64,000 nt of DNA from contig NW_027096037.1 of the NCBI RefSeq assembly GCF_040115645.1, positions 1-64,000 on the forward strand. Reading direction: 5' to 3'. Below the pieces are notes generated by a model that worked only from the letters and a program-made list of their open reading frames with translations, did no database searches and was not told the DNA's origin. The stretch is from Euwallacea fornicatus. Lineage: Eukaryota > Arthropoda > Insecta > Coleoptera > Curculionidae. Below are positions 63,107-64,000 of the stretch, piece by piece. The number at the start of each line of letters is the position of its first letter. Position 1 is the first letter of the stretch. A program made the position numbers and the translations under genes.

Positions 63107-63120
63107 GAAGTAAATTTATT
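63107..63120 (-). terminator. AATAAA overlapping the protease stop codon
   Basis: On the minus strand the protease ends CAA TAA A, so the stop codon is part of an AATAAA signal in the 30-nt gap before the penton start. It may end a protease transcript, or the penton gene may have its own promoter here. Confidence 0.45.
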
Positions 63121-63538
63121 GAGTTTTATACACTTCATTATAAAGAAATTCTAGACAGAGCTGACCACAATTTACTTGCTTTTCGGGTTGATATCTCGTA
63201 TAATTATACTTTATATCGTTCTTGAGACCATCACTAATGAAATACTTCACTAACTCTATTGGCGGTTTTAAGTTTCCATAACTATCGAAATATATAATTC
63301 TTTTTCCTTTTTTAGCATAACAGGTCCAATGAGTTCCTTTGTTGGTTGAATCATCCAGGTTCACTATACCATGCTCGTTCTCTTTAATTTTCTTTGGTAA
63401 TTTATTTCTCATGAAAATACCTCGGAAATGTGGAATTTGCAATTTTTTTATATATTTTAATAACTGAAAATTTGTTAGTGATTTTCGAGGTATTTCACTT
63501 AGCAGTTTTTTGAATATGGTTTTAAGTAGAGTCCACAT
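63116..63538 (-). CDS. Adenain-like cysteine protease (virion maturation)
   Basis: The 140-residue protein carries the adenovirus-type protease signature. Catalytic H70 lies in GTHW, D85 in FDSYG (in place of the Glu of adenain), Q117 forms the oxyanion hole and C124 is the nucleophile in NCGQLC. The Q-C spacing of seven equals that of adenain (Q115, C122). The N-terminal part (LTNFQLLKYIKKL, HFRGIFMRNKLP) is the usual start of the Polinton enzymes. Its likely job is cleavage of capsid and core precursors in the assembling particle. The start overlaps the preceding basic-protein gene by 40 nt, and the TAA stop lies within an AATAAA. All key residues are present. Confidence 0.9.
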   Translation of the reverse strand: MWTLLKTIFKKLLSEIPRKSLTNFQLLKYIKKLQIPHFRGIFMRNKLPKKIKENEHGIVNLDDSTNKGTHWTCYAKKGKRIIYFDSYGNLKPPIELVKYFISDGLKNDIKYNYTRYQPEKQVNCGQLCLEFLYNEVYKTQ

Positions 63539-63984
63539 CCTGATTTGTATGGCTTTAGATATAATCCGCTTCCTTTTTTACCAAGTGCTATAGCTTCCAT
63601 TGTCTCATTGTGTCTTTTCGCTTCTTCTAATTTTTGAGATGCTGCTTTCGCATCATTTACCGCTTTTGCAATACCGGCAGCTCCACCCCCTAATGCACCT
63701 AATGCTGATAAACCAGCAAACAGGGGTATCAAAGGTAAAAATCCGCCAGATTTAGGAATAGGAATAACTCTCTTTTTTGGAGGTAAAATTTTTCCACCCC
63801 TTTTTGCAAGTGTTAGAGCATACTTGGCGCTAGATTTTAAGTTTTTAAACTTTTGTCCAATAAGTCCCTTTTTTACGTTTAAAATTGTTTTGTTTAGAGT
63901 TTTCTTTTTACTACCTCCTTTTAAGCCTCGACCTGTTTTCCTTTTTTTTCGCAATCCCATTCCTAACTTTGTTTTCACATTCAT
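63499..63984 (-). CDS. Basic minor virion protein (adenovirus pVI/pX-like) with GLYLKPY motifs
   Basis: The 161-residue protein has a very basic N-terminal third (LRKKRKTGRGLKGGSKKK near 11-28), a Gly/Ala/Leu-rich amphipathic segment (GGFLPLIPLFAGLSALGALG, about 80-99), a helical linker, and two copies of a G-x-GLYLKPY motif at the C-terminus. This layout recalls membrane-active or DNA-binding core proteins of adenoviruses and the GLYLKPY proteins of insect Polintons. It may be processed by the adjacent protease, whose gene it overlaps by 40 nt. The ATG at 63984 is 16 bp from the window edge, so an upstream in-frame start cannot be excluded. Confidence 0.72.
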   Translation of the reverse strand: MNVKTKLGMGLRKKRKTGRGLKGGSKKKTLNKTILNVKKGLIGQKFKNLKSSAKYALTLAKRGGKILPPKKRVIPIPKSGGFLPLIPLFAGLSALGALGGGAAGIAKAVNDAKAASQKLEEAKRHNETMEAIALGKKGSGLYLKPYKSGCGLYLKPYSKNC

Positions 63985-64000
63985 AGCTCCACTAATACCT

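Larger units (their letters stand above)
48086..64000. mobile_element. Polinton/Maverick (adintovirus-like) element, left part, interrupted by an LTR element
   Basis: The satellite ends at 48085 and unrelated sequence begins with AGTAGTGTG. Polintons are known to start with 5'-AG and to make 6-bp target duplications, so I take this as the left terminus and the preceding TCGAAC (48080-48085) as the candidate target site. Further in lie an adenain-like protease, a double jelly-roll capsid protein, a penton-like protein and a GLYLKPY-type basic protein, a set typical of this group. Without the 7.57-kb LTR insertion the element covers about 8.35 kb here. Polymerase, integrase and ATPase genes are not seen and should lie to the right. 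The terminus is inferred; the element identity rests on the genes. Confidence 0.75.

Overview
The window looks like AT-rich arthropod, most likely insect, nuclear DNA. The evidence is a long tandem satellite, an env-bearing Ty3/gypsy element of the errantivirus type (a group found mainly in insects), and a virus-like Polinton/Maverick (adintovirus-type) gene cluster. Nothing in it is bacterial, and the species cannot be named from the sequence.

Layout. (1) 1-48085 is an unbroken head-to-tail satellite of 175/176-bp monomers, about 274 copies. Several monomer subfamilies are arranged in nested multi-monomer duplications: a ~4.3-kb block repeated at the left, a 6-monomer block near 16 kb, a 13-monomer 2.28-kb unit, and a 10-12-kb block repeated across 24-47 kb. 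(2) At 48085/48086 the satellite stops abruptly and different DNA begins with AGTAGTGTG, followed by a C-rich 18-bp minisatellite. I read this as the left end of a Polinton inserted into the satellite. (3) 48353-55915 is a complete errantivirus on the minus strand. It has 289-bp LTRs with no difference visible by eye, a 4-bp AGCG target duplication, a tRNA-Ser primer site, and intact gag, pol and env. It sits in the second codon of a small plus-strand gene, so three layers are nested: satellite, Polinton, retroelement. (4) 55916-57467 holds the rest of the broken gene, a GT microsatellite and two unrecognised minus-strand genes. (5) 57468-59656 is a second tandem array of 153-bp units, about 14 copies. 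(6) 59712-64000 holds one plus-strand gene and a compact minus-strand module: a basic minor virion protein, an adenain-like protease, a single jelly-roll penton-like protein, a small basic ORF, a double jelly-roll major capsid protein, a short ORF and a conserved 148-aa protein.

How the genes work together. The right-hand cluster has the morphogenesis genes expected of a Polinton/adintovirus (major capsid, penton, maturation protease, membrane-active core protein). The replication half (protein-primed DNA polymerase B, retroviral-type integrase, packaging ATPase) is absent and is expected beyond the right edge. Genes are packed with overlapping starts and stops, and three minus-strand genes have their stop codon overlapping an AATAAA signal. 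In the retroelement, a short upstream reading frame straddles a strong splice donor. Splicing to an acceptor near the pol/env overlap would remove its stop codon and place its AUG in frame with env, which suggests how env is expressed from a message separate from gag-pol.
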